From positions 74,707-138,706 of the forward strand of contig JBARUK010000002.1 of the NCBI GenBank assembly GCA_049645705.1: a stretch of DNA of 64,000 nt, in the 5' to 3' direction. Numbering within the stretch: position 1 is the first letter of the stretch; each line of letters opens with the position of its first letter. Below are positions 37,387 through 45,212 of the stretch, piece by piece. The notes under the pieces are model-generated. The model had not been told where the DNA came from. It ran no database searches and saw only the letters and a list, made by a program, of their open reading frames with translations. A program made the translations under genes and the position numbers. Source of the DNA: JBGNFV01 sp049645705 (GTDB lineage: Bacteria; Bacteroidota; Bacteroidia; Cytophagales; Cyclobacteriaceae).

Positions 37387-37417
37387 CAAAGAAACACTTT
37401 TATAACTTCATAGCAAA
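37387..37417 (-). promoter_or_regulatory. Bacteroidota-type -33/-7 promoter for the PKS/NRPS operon
   Basis: On the minus strand TTTG (37417-37414) is followed, 19-20 bases on, by TTTCTTTG (37394-37387) and then CACCCG. This fits the Bacteroidota sigma-A pattern TTTG-N(19-21)-TAnnTTTG with one mismatch in the -7 element. The expected start near 37381 gives a leader of about 25 bases to the ATG at 37355. Confidence 0.55.
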
Positions 37418-38250
37418 GCCTCTTGATTATGAAAAAAATAAAATTAATAAACAGGTAATACGCTTATTATTACGCCTGAAAAATAGGACAAACACCTAAT
37501 TAACAGGTACTTAAACCTGATATTAGTAAAACACTTTAAAATTTTATCTCCAAAAAAGTATAATCAAATTTGAAATAAAAATGCTGTTTTACCGGTATAT
37601 GTCACTACAGCATATTGCAACTTACTGTCATGAAATATTTTATAAACTCGGAGTGGGCTTATATTATTAAAAAAGGTATTTAATTTCATAACATAATTCC
37701 ATGTATTCAATTATGGAATAACTTTCCAGCCTGGTGCCTTTTGTTTTTCTCTTATGGGATAGAGGAGTACTGCGGGAGTGGAATAGGTATGCAGGGTAGA
37801 GGGACTGATCTAGGGGCTTATGGGGGAATGGGGGTGTGTCGAGTTCCCAGGCTTCTGTGCATAAAGCGAGATGGGCGGGGGAGCTGCGTGCCTATGGGCT
37901 ACATATCTGGCGTCCCGTTGGGGCTACCGAGACAGTAACAAAGGGGATGCCCCGTAAGGGCTGATATGGGCTTAAGGTCTGGCGGTGGGACTATCGCCAA
38001 TTGTCCTTTTAGTCCGCAGAGGAGCGGTGTGGGTTCAGGAGTCTTTCTGGGGCTGTGCCAGACGAAACAAGACGCGATAAAGCGTGCGTCTCTACAGGAG
38101 GGGTTTTACCAGAAGGGACAGGTTGTGATGAATCGCGGATCTACAGGATCTTCTTTTGCAGAAACTAAATGGAAAAACATCCATTCTAATATTTACATAA
38201 AAAAACAGGTCACCTTAGGAGAATTGGTACGGTAGCGAAGGGAACAGGAC
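37418..38250. other. AT-rich spacer upstream of the operon, then repeat-bearing DNA
   Basis: 37418-37730 is strongly AT-rich with no convincing reading frame and probably carries upstream control of the operon. 37740-38240 is richer in G+C and contains short palindromic repeats (CGTCCCGTTGGGGC at 37911, ATGCCCCGTAAGGGCTGAT at 37947, and a GACGCG/CGTCTC-type element near 38068-38096) but no gene that I can support. Confidence 0.6.
37905..37970. repeat. REP-like palindromic repeat pair
   Basis: Two small G+C-rich palindromes of the form CCCxxxGGG embedded in similar flanks (GGCGTCCCGTTGGGGCTACCG and GGGATGCCCCGTAAGGGCTGAT). Related elements recur at 60868-61126. They look like repetitive extragenic palindromes. 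Confidence 0.5.
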
Positions 38251-38292
38251 AAAAAAAATCGGGAATAGCGTTGCTTAACGTCTATTCCCGAT
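38251..38292 (-). terminator. Terminator of the tRNA-Leu gene
   Basis: A perfect 11-bp stem (ATCGGGAATAG / CTATTCCCGAT, loop 13) lies directly after the tRNA on the minus strand and is followed by eight T residues. Confidence 0.85.
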
Positions 38293-38294
38293 AG

Positions 38295-38376
38295 TACCAA
38301 AGGTGGGAATCGAACCCACACTCCCGAAGGAACACGATTTTGAGTCGTGCGCGTCTACCAATTCCGCCACTTTGGC
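38295..38376 (-). tRNA. tRNA-Leu (anticodon CAA)
   Basis: The minus strand folds as a class II tRNA of 82 nt. The 5' GCCAAAG pairs with 3' CTTTGGT. The anticodon stem CACGA/TCGTG closes the loop CTCAAAA, giving anticodon CAA. A short variable arm (TTCCTTCGGGAG region) and a T-arm with GGTTCGATTCC are present. CCA is not encoded. Confidence 0.95.
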
Positions 38377-38547
38377 TTAAGCAGGGGCCAAATATCTTTA
38401 AATCCCCGCATATAAACAACCACCTGGTAAAAATAGACTTTTCAAAGCATTTATTTCAGCCGGTCTTTTATACTGCTATGCTTTTTTATCTAAGCCGCTA
38501 AGCGCCTCATTTCCGCTTACAAAACTTCTGTGCTGCTATAGCAAGGC

Positions 38548-38580
38548 AAAAAAATAGTGCCGGGGCTGACCCTGGCACTA
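38548..38580 (-). terminator. Terminator of the peroxiredoxin gene
   Basis: TAGTGCC pairs with GGCACTA (38555-38561 / 38574-38580), extended inward by GGG/CCC, and is followed on the minus strand by a T run. Confidence 0.75.
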
Positions 38581-38608
38581 CTTAATACGATTGACTGAGG
38601 TATTTCCC

Positions 38609-39244
38609 TTAGCGGTTAGGCTGAGGGGTGGTTCTCAGGTAGGGCTTTATCCGCTTATGTCCTTTGGGAAACTTAGAGGGGATGTCCTCATCGGCTATGG
38701 CCGGGGCTATCACCACATCCTCACCGTCTTTCCAGTCGGCGGGAGTAGCTACGCTGTAGTCGGCCGTTAGCTGCAGTGAATCGATCACGCGCAGCAGCTC
38801 GTCAAAGTTACGCCCTGTAGAGGCCGGATAGGTCAGCGTGAGTTTGATCTTCTTATCAGGGCCGATGATGAACACGGAGCGGACGGTCAGCTTATTGTCC
38901 GCGTTAGGGTGGATCATATCGTACTTCTCAGCTACCTTTCTGTCCGGGTCGGCTATGATGGGGAAGTTTACGGTACAGTTCTGCGTTTCGTTTATATCGT
39001 TTACCCACCCTTTGTGCGACTCCAGGTCATCTACACTCACAGCCAGTACTTTTACATTCTTTTTGGCAAAGTCGTCCTTCATTTTGGCGGTGCGGCCAAG
39101 CTCGGTAGTACAGACGGGTGTATAGTCGGCCGGGTGAGAAAAAAGCATGCCCCAGCTATCGCCGAGCCACTCGTGAAAGTTGATGGTTCCTTCGGTGGTT
39201 TCGGCCGTAAAGTCAGGGGCCGTGTCTCCTAGTCGTAAGCTCAT
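38609..39244 (-). CDS. 1-Cys peroxiredoxin (Prx6-like)
   Basis: A 211-residue peroxiredoxin of the Prx6 subfamily, full length. The active-site motif HPADYTPVCTTELG puts the peroxidatic cysteine at residue 45, with the conserved Thr42 and Pro43. The Prx6-type C-terminal extension (TPADWKDGEDVVIAPAI, then a basic tail) is present. A second cysteine (in ETQNCTV) is not at a resolving position, consistent with a 1-Cys mechanism. It reduces hydrogen peroxide and organic hydroperoxides in the cytoplasm, using an external thiol. It is monocistronic, between tRNA-Leu and a divergent lipoprotein gene. Confidence 0.93.
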   Translation of the reverse strand: MSLRLGDTAPDFTAETTEGTINFHEWLGDSWGMLFSHPADYTPVCTTELGRTAKMKDDFAKKNVKVLAVSVDDLESHKGWVNDINETQNCTVNFPIIADPDRKVAEKYDMIHPNADNKLTVRSVFIIGPDKKIKLTLTYPASTGRNFDELLRVIDSLQLTADYSVATPADWKDGEDVVIAPAIADEDIPSKFPKGHKRIKPYLRTTPQPNR

Positions 39245-39458
39245 TCTGTATAGGTTTTGGTGTGTGGTTTATTGAACGTGAGTAAAAAGTGATAAGTTCT
39301 GAAAAATAATTCCCGCATGACTTTTACTACCAAAAGCGGACATTTTCAGGTGTTTACATGCGGATAAGTATATAATTGACTACTTACCCACCATCAAATC
39401 GTGTAATGAATAAAGCAAAATGCCAGCTTTTTCGTTATCTTATTAAAAACAGAAGCCA

Positions 39459-39893
39459 ATGCGCATACCTCATTTTTTAGTATTTCTTTTTGCCATAGTG
39501 CTTATGTCCTGTACCGAGGACAGCATACAGCCAGGCCCGGAAGGCAGGTACAATGGCACCACTGACCAGGGCGAGCCGGTCTCTTTCCGAATAGAATCAC
39601 AGGGAGACGATCTATATATCACCAGCTACTCTATTACTATACTCTACTCTGTAGGGGGCGGCAATACGGAAACGGAGGTTATATCAGAAAATAATCCTGA
39701 CGGCCTGGGCAAATTGTCCAACAAAGAATTTACCGTATACCAGAGCAGCGAACAGAGCTATCCTATACAGGGCTTCCAGGAGTCGTCGCGCATGATATCG
39801 GGCACCTATATACTGCGCGCCCTGCTCATGCAAGACGATCAGCCACAGGTAGTATCAGGTACCTTCAGGGCTACTAAACTGGACCAGGATTAA
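39459..39893 (+). CDS. Small lipoprotein of unknown function
   Basis: A 144-residue protein with a lipoprotein signal (MRIPHFLVFLFAIVLMSC; lipid-acceptor Cys18). The mature part is rich in beta-strand pattern and resembles small lipocalin-like or META-like secreted domains (PGPEGRYNGTTDQGEPVSFR, later GTYILRALLM and VSGTFRATKL), but I cannot name a family. Its stop overlaps the ATG of the next gene by one base (TAATG), so the two are translationally coupled and probably act together at the outer membrane. Confidence 0.75.
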   Translation: MRIPHFLVFLFAIVLMSCTEDSIQPGPEGRYNGTTDQGEPVSFRIESQGDDLYITSYSITILYSVGGGNTETEVISENNPDGLGKLSNKEFTVYQSSEQSYPIQGFQESSRMISGTYILRALLMQDDQPQVVSGTFRATKLDQD

Positions 39894-40486
39894 TGAAAGT
39901 ACCTTTATTCAGGGCATTTGCCCTAGCGGCCATAAGCCTGCTGGCTACCTTACAGGTGCAGGCGCAGGTGACCTTCAACCCGCAGATCGGGGTGGTAATG
40001 ACACACTATTCGGACGAGCCGCCTGAGTGGGAGGCTTCTCAGAAATCGGGTATCCAGATAGGTACCTTTGCCCGTCTTACACTTACAGACAATCTTTTTC
40101 TGCAGCCGGGGCTATTTATTCAGCAAACAAAGGCGGATTTTTCCGGTGAGATACTGGGCGTACAGGCACGGGACGAGGAAGTAAAGACGACGGCTATCAA
40201 AGTACCGGTGTATCTGGGCTTTTACCTGGGCAAGGTAGGGCCTCTCAGGTTACGCGCAGCCGGAGGCTTTGCCGGTAAGTACGTGACGGGTGTAGAGGAT
40301 AATGTATTCGACCTGGACGGTGACGAGTACAGGAACCTGAACTGGAGCCTGAACCTGGGCGCCGGGTTTGACTTGCTCCTGTTTACGTTTGACCTGGAAT
40401 ACGACCTGGGCCTCTCCCCTGCTTTCGAAACTATCTCGGACAGCAGAACGCGGCTTTTCGTAATAAGCGGCGGAATAAAATTTTAA
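39893..40486 (+). CDS. Outer-membrane beta-barrel (porin-like) protein
   Basis: A 197-residue protein with a signal peptide (MKVPLFRAFALAAISLLATLQVQAQ). The mature part is a series of amphipathic beta strands ending with aromatic residues (TDNLFLQPGLFIQ, VPVYLGFYLGKVGPLRLRAAGG, LNLGAGFDLLLFTFDLEYDLG), and the chain ends SGGIKF with the C-terminal Phe typical of outer-membrane barrels. It belongs to the Bacteroidota outer-membrane beta-barrel family (PF13568-like). It is coupled by a one-base overlap to the preceding lipoprotein and followed by a strong terminator. Cargo or role is unknown. Confidence 0.82.
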   Translation: MKVPLFRAFALAAISLLATLQVQAQVTFNPQIGVVMTHYSDEPPEWEASQKSGIQIGTFARLTLTDNLFLQPGLFIQQTKADFSGEILGVQARDEEVKTTAIKVPVYLGFYLGKVGPLRLRAAGGFAGKYVTGVEDNVFDLDGDEYRNLNWSLNLGAGFDLLLFTFDLEYDLGLSPAFETISDSRTRLFVISGGIKF

Positions 40487-40509
40487 GGGCCAACTATCAA
40501 CCCTATCAG

Positions 40510-40543
40510 GGCCTTCTGCAGTTTTCGCAGGAGGCCTTTTTTT
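40510..40543 (+). terminator. Terminator of the lipoprotein/barrel operon
   Basis: GGCCTTCTGC pairs with GCAGGAGGCC (one G-T pair), followed by seven T residues. Confidence 0.88.
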
Positions 40544-40702
40544 GTGGTAGGACATTGGCTAATTGTAAATGGTTTTTAGATGTGATGGGAAATTGGTAGC
40601 AGGTTTGTCTCGCGGCAGCGCGAAGGCGCAGAGGGGTGTGGCGTAGACGGAGACAGTATTAATTACTACTTTACTGTAAACCGCTATATTTCATGACAAA
40701 AT

Positions 40703-40732
40703 AAAAAAGCTAAGCCCCGAATGAGCTTAGCT
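40703..40732 (-). terminator. Terminator of the first HEIGH metalloprotease gene
   Basis: AGCTAAGC pairs with GCTTAGCT, with a T run on the minus strand, 26 bp after the stop at 40758. Confidence 0.78.
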
Positions 40733-40757
40733 AATTATTGTATTGGTATCAGTACTA

Positions 40758-41957
40758 CTAGTTACAAACGTACCAGGGAGGTTGTGGGGGAGCATCCTGT
40801 GAAATATAGATGGTAACCGGATTTACTCCGCAGCCTTCCAGGACTATTTGCCACTGGTAGTCCCACTCACAGTTATAAAAGCTCCTTGATGCAGTAACCA
40901 CAAAGCTATCATTTCCCGTTCCGCTGGTTTTGGATAAGGAAAACGGTGACATTCCTCTACTTACTGTCCATGTGGTATTAGAATTAATTGTCACGGTAGC
41001 CGAGCCACCGTCCACGCTAAAGTGTATCGAATTGGGAGAAGCGGTCATGTAATCACCACACACTACCGGCTCCGGCTCAACAGGCTCCGGATATAGTGTT
41101 TCCAGGGCGGTTTTATCATAATTACTAAATTCCCCGGTCTCATAGGCATTGAAGCAAGCCAGCATGACAGAGGCCATATCTACATTAGTAGTGGAAGGGG
41201 TACCGGGTATGTGGATAGCGCCGACACCTGCAGTGCCTTCATTTCCGCCACTGCCACAGCTTATAGAACGGTTAAAGTAATCGGTATGGCGCAGGCCTAC
41301 ACAGTGGCCTATTTCATGAGTAACCACATGTTCCATCACCTTCAAATTGTAGCCGACGGAAGTACCCGAGTTGATCAGTACCGTATGGTAAGGATTGCCG
41401 CCGGTAGGAAATCCGGCCGAACCACCCGCACTACCTACCTGTCGGCATACCACAATATTCTGCCCGGTGGTATTACTACCGAATGAGAGGGTAAATGTCA
41501 GTCCGAGGTTTAGCGCATTGTAGTTGGCTATGGCATTTTGCAAACCAGTAACCATGCTGGCATCAAGCGTACCAGCATCACCGCTACCGTTCTGATACCC
41601 CAATACTTTGATGGTACGGGTAGCACCTGAAGGCACACTCACCAAGTTGGTAGTCCGGTACTGCTCTACGCCGGGGCTGGTTCCGTCGCCCAGGCTAGCC
41701 AGCATTTGATCATAGGTAAACCGGATATCATCCTCCAGAATAAAATGCTCTTCCGTGATTTTGGTTACGGGGTGAGTAAACATCTCCTTTCTGATATCGC
41801 TCACGTCGAAACCAAGGTTAGTGAAATTTACCTTTATTTCCGGTGAAATATGATCAATAAGAGGATCCGAGGGGTTGACATCCGGCTCGGGAGAACATGA
41901 ATACATAATAGGAATTAATAGCATACCTATTAATAGAATTAAATTAGTCTTTCTCAT
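40758..41957 (-). CDS. HEIGH-type zinc metalloprotease lipoprotein with BACON domain (copy 1)
   Basis: A 399-residue lipoprotein (MRKTNLILLIGMLLIPIMYSC; Cys21). The catalytic domain carries HEIGHCVGLRH, an HExxHxxxxxH zinc site with His214, His218, His224 and catalytic Glu215, as in the dual-action HEIGH metallopeptidases of the M57-like group. The last 95 or so residues form a BACON-like Ig domain (SPNSIHFSVDGGSATVTINS, NTTWTVS, VTIYISQDA), often used for surface carbohydrate or mucin binding. It is a tandem paralogue of the next gene: the protease halves are nearly the same, while the C-terminal domains have diverged. It is predicted to be surface-exposed or periplasmic; the substrate is unknown. 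Confidence 0.88.
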   Translation of the reverse strand: MRKTNLILLIGMLLIPIMYSCSPEPDVNPSDPLIDHISPEIKVNFTNLGFDVSDIRKEMFTHPVTKITEEHFILEDDIRFTYDQMLASLGDGTSPGVEQYRTTNLVSVPSGATRTIKVLGYQNGSGDAGTLDASMVTGLQNAIANYNALNLGLTFTLSFGSNTTGQNIVVCRQVGSAGGSAGFPTGGNPYHTVLINSGTSVGYNLKVMEHVVTHEIGHCVGLRHTDYFNRSISCGSGGNEGTAGVGAIHIPGTPSTTNVDMASVMLACFNAYETGEFSNYDKTALETLYPEPVEPEPVVCGDYMTASPNSIHFSVDGGSATVTINSNTTWTVSRGMSPFSLSKTSGTGNDSFVVTASRSFYNCEWDYQWQIVLEGCGVNPVTIYISQDAPPQPPWYVCN

Positions 41958-42061
41958 AGCAAAAAATGGTTATAATATTTAGTATATATTCAAAATAAGT
42001 ATTGCACCCTTCAATTCATATTGAATGAACTATTATTTGACTTGCTTCAAAATCAGAAGAT

Positions 42062-42090
42062 AAAAAAAGCCAGACCCTTGCGGGCCTGGC
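42062..42090 (-). terminator. Terminator between the two metalloprotease genes
   Basis: GCCAGACCC-TTGC-GGGCCTGGC with seven T residues on the minus strand, 33 bp after the stop at 42123. Confidence 0.85.
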
Positions 42091-42122
42091 TTTTAGTATA
42101 GAGGATGTTAAGATACAGCTTA

Positions 42123-43298
42123 TTAAGGGCAATGCTGACCCGGAGCCGGGATTTTACCCTCCTGGTTAATATATATGGTTCTGCTAGGCACACCACAGCC
42201 TGATATAGTGACTGTTCCGGACCTTGGTTCGCAAAGAATATTGTTAGAGGTTACGGTGATCACAAAGCTGCCGTTGTTGGCACCGCTCGCAGGTGATACG
42301 CTGATCCAGCCTGCGTTGTCGCTCACGGTCCATGTGGTGTTAGACGTGACGGTAATACTCCTGGTGCCGGAAGCCGAGCCAAAAGAGGCAGAGGTAGCGG
42401 ATACAGACAGGGCGTTGCCACAGGTACCGCCGGTAGTGCCGGGGTAGAGGTACTTCAGGGCAGTGATATCAAAGGCACTGAACTCGCCTGTCTCGTTGGC
42501 ATCGAAGCAGGCCAGCATCACAGAGGCCATATCTATACTGGTGGTAGTGGGGGTACCAGGTATGTGGATGGCGCCTACGCCGGCATCGCCTTCGTTTCCT
42601 CCGCTGCCGCAGCTTATAGAGCGGTTAAAGTAGTCCGTGTGGCGCAGACCTAAGCAGTGGCCTATCTCGTGGGTAGTTACGTGCTCCAGCACCTTCAGCC
42701 CAAAAGAGGTGGTACCTGAGTTGATCAGTACAGTATGGTAGGGGTTGCCACCGGTAGGGAAACCGGCTGAGCCACCTGCACTACCCACCTGGCGGCATAC
42801 GACTATGTTCTGGCCAGTGGTAACGCTGCCAAATGACAGGGTAAAGGTAAGGCCCAGGTTCAGGGCATTATAGTTAGCTATGGCCTGTTGCAGGCCTGTT
42901 ACCATAGAGGCATCCAGTGTGCCGGCGTCTCCGCTGCCGTTCTGGTAGCCCAGTACCTTTATCGTACGTGGTGAGCCCGTGACCAGGTTAGTGGTGCGGT
43001 ACTGCTCGGCGCGGGGTCCGGTGCCATCGCCTATACTCGCCATCAGTTGCTCATACGTGAAGTGTATGTCACCTTCCAGCACAAAATGTTCTTCCGTTTT
43101 TTTAGACACGGGGTGGGTAAACATCTCTTTTCTGATATCGCTCACGTCGAAGCCCAGGTCAGAGAAAGCACCCTTGATCTCGGCCGAAATACCATCGCTT
43201 GGGTTGGATGGTGTAACCTCTGCATCATCGCTGCAGGAAAAAGCAAAAGGAACAAGTCCTAATACTACATAAAGTACAAAATGGTTAAACTTTTTCAT
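42123..43298 (-). CDS. HEIGH-type zinc metalloprotease lipoprotein with BACON domain (copy 2)
   Basis: A 391-residue lipoprotein (lipid-acceptor Cys22 in FAFSC). The zinc site HEIGHCLGLRH has His210, His214, His220. Long stretches, such as FDVSDIRKEMFTHPV and YQNGSGDAGTLDASMVTGLQ, are shared with copy 1. The C-terminal BACON domain (SATSASFGSASGTRSITVTS, NTTWTVSDNAGWISVSPASG) is closer to the family consensus than that of copy 1. Each copy has its own terminator, so they are probably separate transcription units produced by tandem duplication. Proximity to the cysteine-rich precursor genes is noted, but no functional link can be shown. Confidence 0.9.
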   Translation of the reverse strand: MKKFNHFVLYVVLGLVPFAFSCSDDAEVTPSNPSDGISAEIKGAFSDLGFDVSDIRKEMFTHPVSKKTEEHFVLEGDIHFTYEQLMASIGDGTGPRAEQYRTTNLVTGSPRTIKVLGYQNGSGDAGTLDASMVTGLQQAIANYNALNLGLTFTLSFGSVTTGQNIVVCRQVGSAGGSAGFPTGGNPYHTVLINSGTTSFGLKVLEHVTTHEIGHCLGLRHTDYFNRSISCGSGGNEGDAGVGAIHIPGTPTTTSIDMASVMLACFDANETGEFSAFDITALKYLYPGTTGGTCGNALSVSATSASFGSASGTRSITVTSNTTWTVSDNAGWISVSPASGANNGSFVITVTSNNILCEPRSGTVTISGCGVPSRTIYINQEGKIPAPGQHCP

Positions 43299-43693
43299 TT
43301 AGTTAAAAAATAATGGTTGGTCGCTCTTTAGCGCTATATGAAGGTATGTAAAAAATAAATCCGTAGTGCTGGAATAGTCAAATATTTATAAAAATAAATA
43401 TTTGAAAATCAGCGGCTTACAGCCTTGTAAAATGAGAGATCGGCACGTGAATTGAGAGGGGTTTTCGGGCTTTTGAGCAGTAGAAAATTTGGTCTGGCGC
43501 GCCACCGGTAGTGACAGGGTTTTTGCACGTCGCTGTAGCTTTTGTTCTATGCAGAGTCTTGCGGTAGGTATGCAGCATCCCGGCCGGCAATCATACACTA
43601 ATAACTCCCGGTCCCGTTATGCACCGATGCCACGTACACCGGTATACAAAAGCCACTGGTATAGAAAGATGCCTGTACACTGCCCTGGAAAAT

Positions 43694-43842
43694 ATGCGTG
43701 GCCGGTGGTGAAAAAAAATGCGTGAGCGCTAAGCAAAAAATGATGCGTGAGCGGAAGTAAAAACTGATGCGTGATCGCTTTTGGTTTTCACGCATCTTGC
43801 GGAAGTATCCCTGCATTATTTACGTGCAGGATTTCACGCATC
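43694..43842. repeat. ATGCGTGA direct and inverted repeat cluster
   Basis: The octamer ATGCGTGA (or one base off) occurs on the plus strand at about 43694, 43718, 43743 and 43766, that is with 23-25-base spacing, then in inverted form (TCACGCAT) at about 43788 and 43833. Three of the direct units share a longer core, ATGCGTGAGCG or ATGCGTGATCG, separated by A-rich sequence. It lies about 400 bp upstream of the second metalloprotease gene and on the edge of the accessory island. Confidence 0.7.
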
Positions 43843-44138
43843 CCGAAGCTGGAGAAAAAACGCATGACTGCCGGGACTGACATTGTATCCGTTGACCGAT
43901 GGCATATCCAAAAGGACACGTACTTGTATCGTCCTCCCTCTGGCGCGAGTATGTACTCGTGCCCGAACTGCAGTTTACTTCCAGCAGCAAACTAGGAGCT
44001 TTCTACCATACCTCATCCATTTGCCTTGCGATAGTAAGGACTTGCTGCCTGGTCATCATCATCCCTTCAGGCCGATAAAAGAGAAGCGGGTCGAAGCGCA
44101 CCGTAATGTGGCTGTAGTGGCAATATCCGCTGCTGAGT

Positions 44139-44228
44139 CGGCAAGCCCCTGCCAGCTATCTGGCACCGCGAGTTACAAACTCGATTAATTATCCAATCAC
44201 GAGTCTGGAGACTCGCGATAGTGGGTGA
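44139..44228. repeat. 90-bp dispersed repeat, copy 1
   Basis: Starts CGGCAAGCCCCTGCCAG and ends GACTCGCGATAGTGGGTGA. It contains two short hairpins (CGAGT-TACAA-ACTCG and CGAGT-CTGGAG-ACTCG). It is nearly the same as 46917-47004, and a more divergent relative is at 57449-57527. Confidence 0.85.
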
Positions 44229-44324
44229 TTAATATTTTTCAAAAAATACAGCCTGAAAGCTGCTATAAAAAATCATGTTTCAGCTATAAATTACACCATA
44301 TAGTTAATTGATACTCCATCGGAA

Positions 44325-44358
44325 AACAAAAAAGGTGCTAAAGTAAACTTCAGCACCT
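44325..44358 (-). terminator. Terminator of precursor gene 1
   Basis: AGGTGCT pairs with AGCACCT, followed by six T residues on the minus strand. Confidence 0.75.
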
Positions 44359-44394
44359 CCTGCAGATATACTCAATGAGTATATCTATAGAATA

Positions 44395-44559
44395 TTAATA
44401 ACAATAGTTTACGTCTGAATTCCTTCTGCAGTCTTCAGGAATACATGAGCTGACTATGCCGTCGGCCATTAGCTCAGCACCACCTTTGACATTACCTTTA
44501 GATAAAGTGGTGAAACTTTCAACTTTGATGTTGGTGAGTGAAATTTTAGTCTTTTTCAT
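44395..44559 (-). CDS. GG-leader cysteine-containing precursor peptide 1
   Basis: 54 codons from ATG 44559. The leader MKKTKISLTNIKVESFTTLS ... VKGG (GG at 26-27) matches the leader shared by the small genes in this island. The predicted core after GG is AELMADGIVSSC, then IPEDCRRNSDVNYCY, with three Cys and several Ser. Leaders of this kind (K-rich start, L-x-x-I/L-x-V-x-S-F-T-T, GG) are known in Bacteroidota natural-product precursors, including pinensin-like lanthipeptides. No LanB/LanC-like, radical SAM or ABC-transporter gene is in the window, so the modification is unknown. It has its own terminator. Call rests on leader homology within the window. Confidence 0.75.
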   Translation of the reverse strand: MKKTKISLTNIKVESFTTLSKGNVKGGAELMADGIVSSCIPEDCRRNSDVNYCY

Positions 44560-44830
44560 GGATCATATAAATAATGTTAGACGATAGGGCAGATGAGGTA
44601 TGGATACCTCCCCTGACACCTTCAAAAGTCAAGATAGACTAATTTTAGGTATCTAAAAAAGCAAACTATTTAGCTTAAAACTTAATATAAACAAAGAAAC
44701 TTAAAAAAACATTTATTTAATATAGTTTATTATCTACAAGGTCTACTTAAATAACATATTAGTATAACAAAATCAGAAACTTAATATGCCTTATTACAAA
44801 AAAATAAGTGCATGGGTGGTATAATTTACA

Positions 44831-44986
44831 TCACATACAATGACATAGACAAGTACAATGACGAGCATAAGAAATCTGGACCTCTATATATGATAATTCT
44901 CCTCCACCCAAAATATGTGATTCTTCGCTTGTAGTAAAGCTATTTACTTTAAGATCTTTGAGTGTTAATTTATTGTCTTTCTTTAT
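44831..44986 (-). pseudogene. Precursor peptide 2, CxCxCxC core, ATA in place of ATG
   Basis: A frame whose codons 2-30 are almost the same as precursor 3 (KKDNKLTLKDLKVNSFTT, SEESHILGGGE) but whose first codon is ATA, with no ATG, GTG or TTG upstream in frame. The core differs completely from its sibling: LSYIEVQISYARH then CTCLCHCM, keeping the four alternating cysteines. The intact frame and conserved cysteines suggest that either it was inactivated recently by one base change or it uses a rare non-ATG start. A sequencing error is also possible. Confidence 0.6.
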
Positions 44987-45016
44987 AAGAAAATAAAAGT
45001 TAAATATAATTTAAAA

Positions 45017-45050
45017 ATATGACAGGAACTTTTTATAGCACCTGTCATAT
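45017..45050 (-). terminator. Terminator of precursor gene 3
   Basis: ATGACAGG pairs with CCTGTCAT, followed by ATTTTTAA on the minus strand, immediately after the stop at 45054. Confidence 0.65.
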
Positions 45051-45053
45051 ATA

Positions 45054-45212
45054 TTATGCTTCGCAAGCACAATCACAGGTACACCAGCGACCATCAGTTT
45101 CATCGGAGATTTCATTTACTAGCTCTCCTCCACCTAAAATATGTGATTCTTCGCTTGTAGTAAAGCTATTTACTTTAAGATCTTCGAGTGTTAATTTATT
45201 GTCTTTCTTCAT
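45054..45212 (-). CDS. GG-leader precursor peptide 3 with CxCxCxC core
   Basis: 52 residues from ATG 45212. Leader MKKDNKLTLEDLKVNSFTTS plus EESHILGG; core GELVNEISDETDGRW followed by CTCDCACEA, that is four cysteines at alternate positions right after a Trp. The leader is nearly the same as that of precursor 2, so these two arose by duplication with strong divergence of the core. Cores of precursors 7 and 8 show the same alternating pattern. The core has few Ser/Thr before the Cys, which argues against ordinary lanthionine rings and leaves disulfide, metal binding or another thioether chemistry open. Confidence 0.78.
   Translation of the reverse strand: MKKDNKLTLEDLKVNSFTTSEESHILGGGELVNEISDETDGRWCTCDCACEA

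Larger units (their letters stand above)
43299..44324. other. 1-kb spacer with repeat clusters
   Basis: No coding region that I can support. It holds a cluster of ATGCGTGA repeats (43694-43842), a CGAGT-ATGT-ACTCG hairpin near 43946, and the first copy of the 90-bp repeat at 44139. Confidence 0.65.

Noticed and set aside
43694..43842. Possible CRISPR array
   Set aside because: The repeat unit is only 8-11 bases, spacing is irregular, orientation switches, and no cas genes are present.
43386..43995. Several overlapping 70-100-codon frames in the repeat-rich spacer
   Set aside because: They overlap the ATGCGTGA repeats on both strands, have no start context and no family likeness.
44595..44610. 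GAGGTATGGATACCTC palindrome upstream of precursor 1 as an operator
   Set aside because: A single perfect inverted repeat with no second copy near the other precursors; too little to call a regulatory site.
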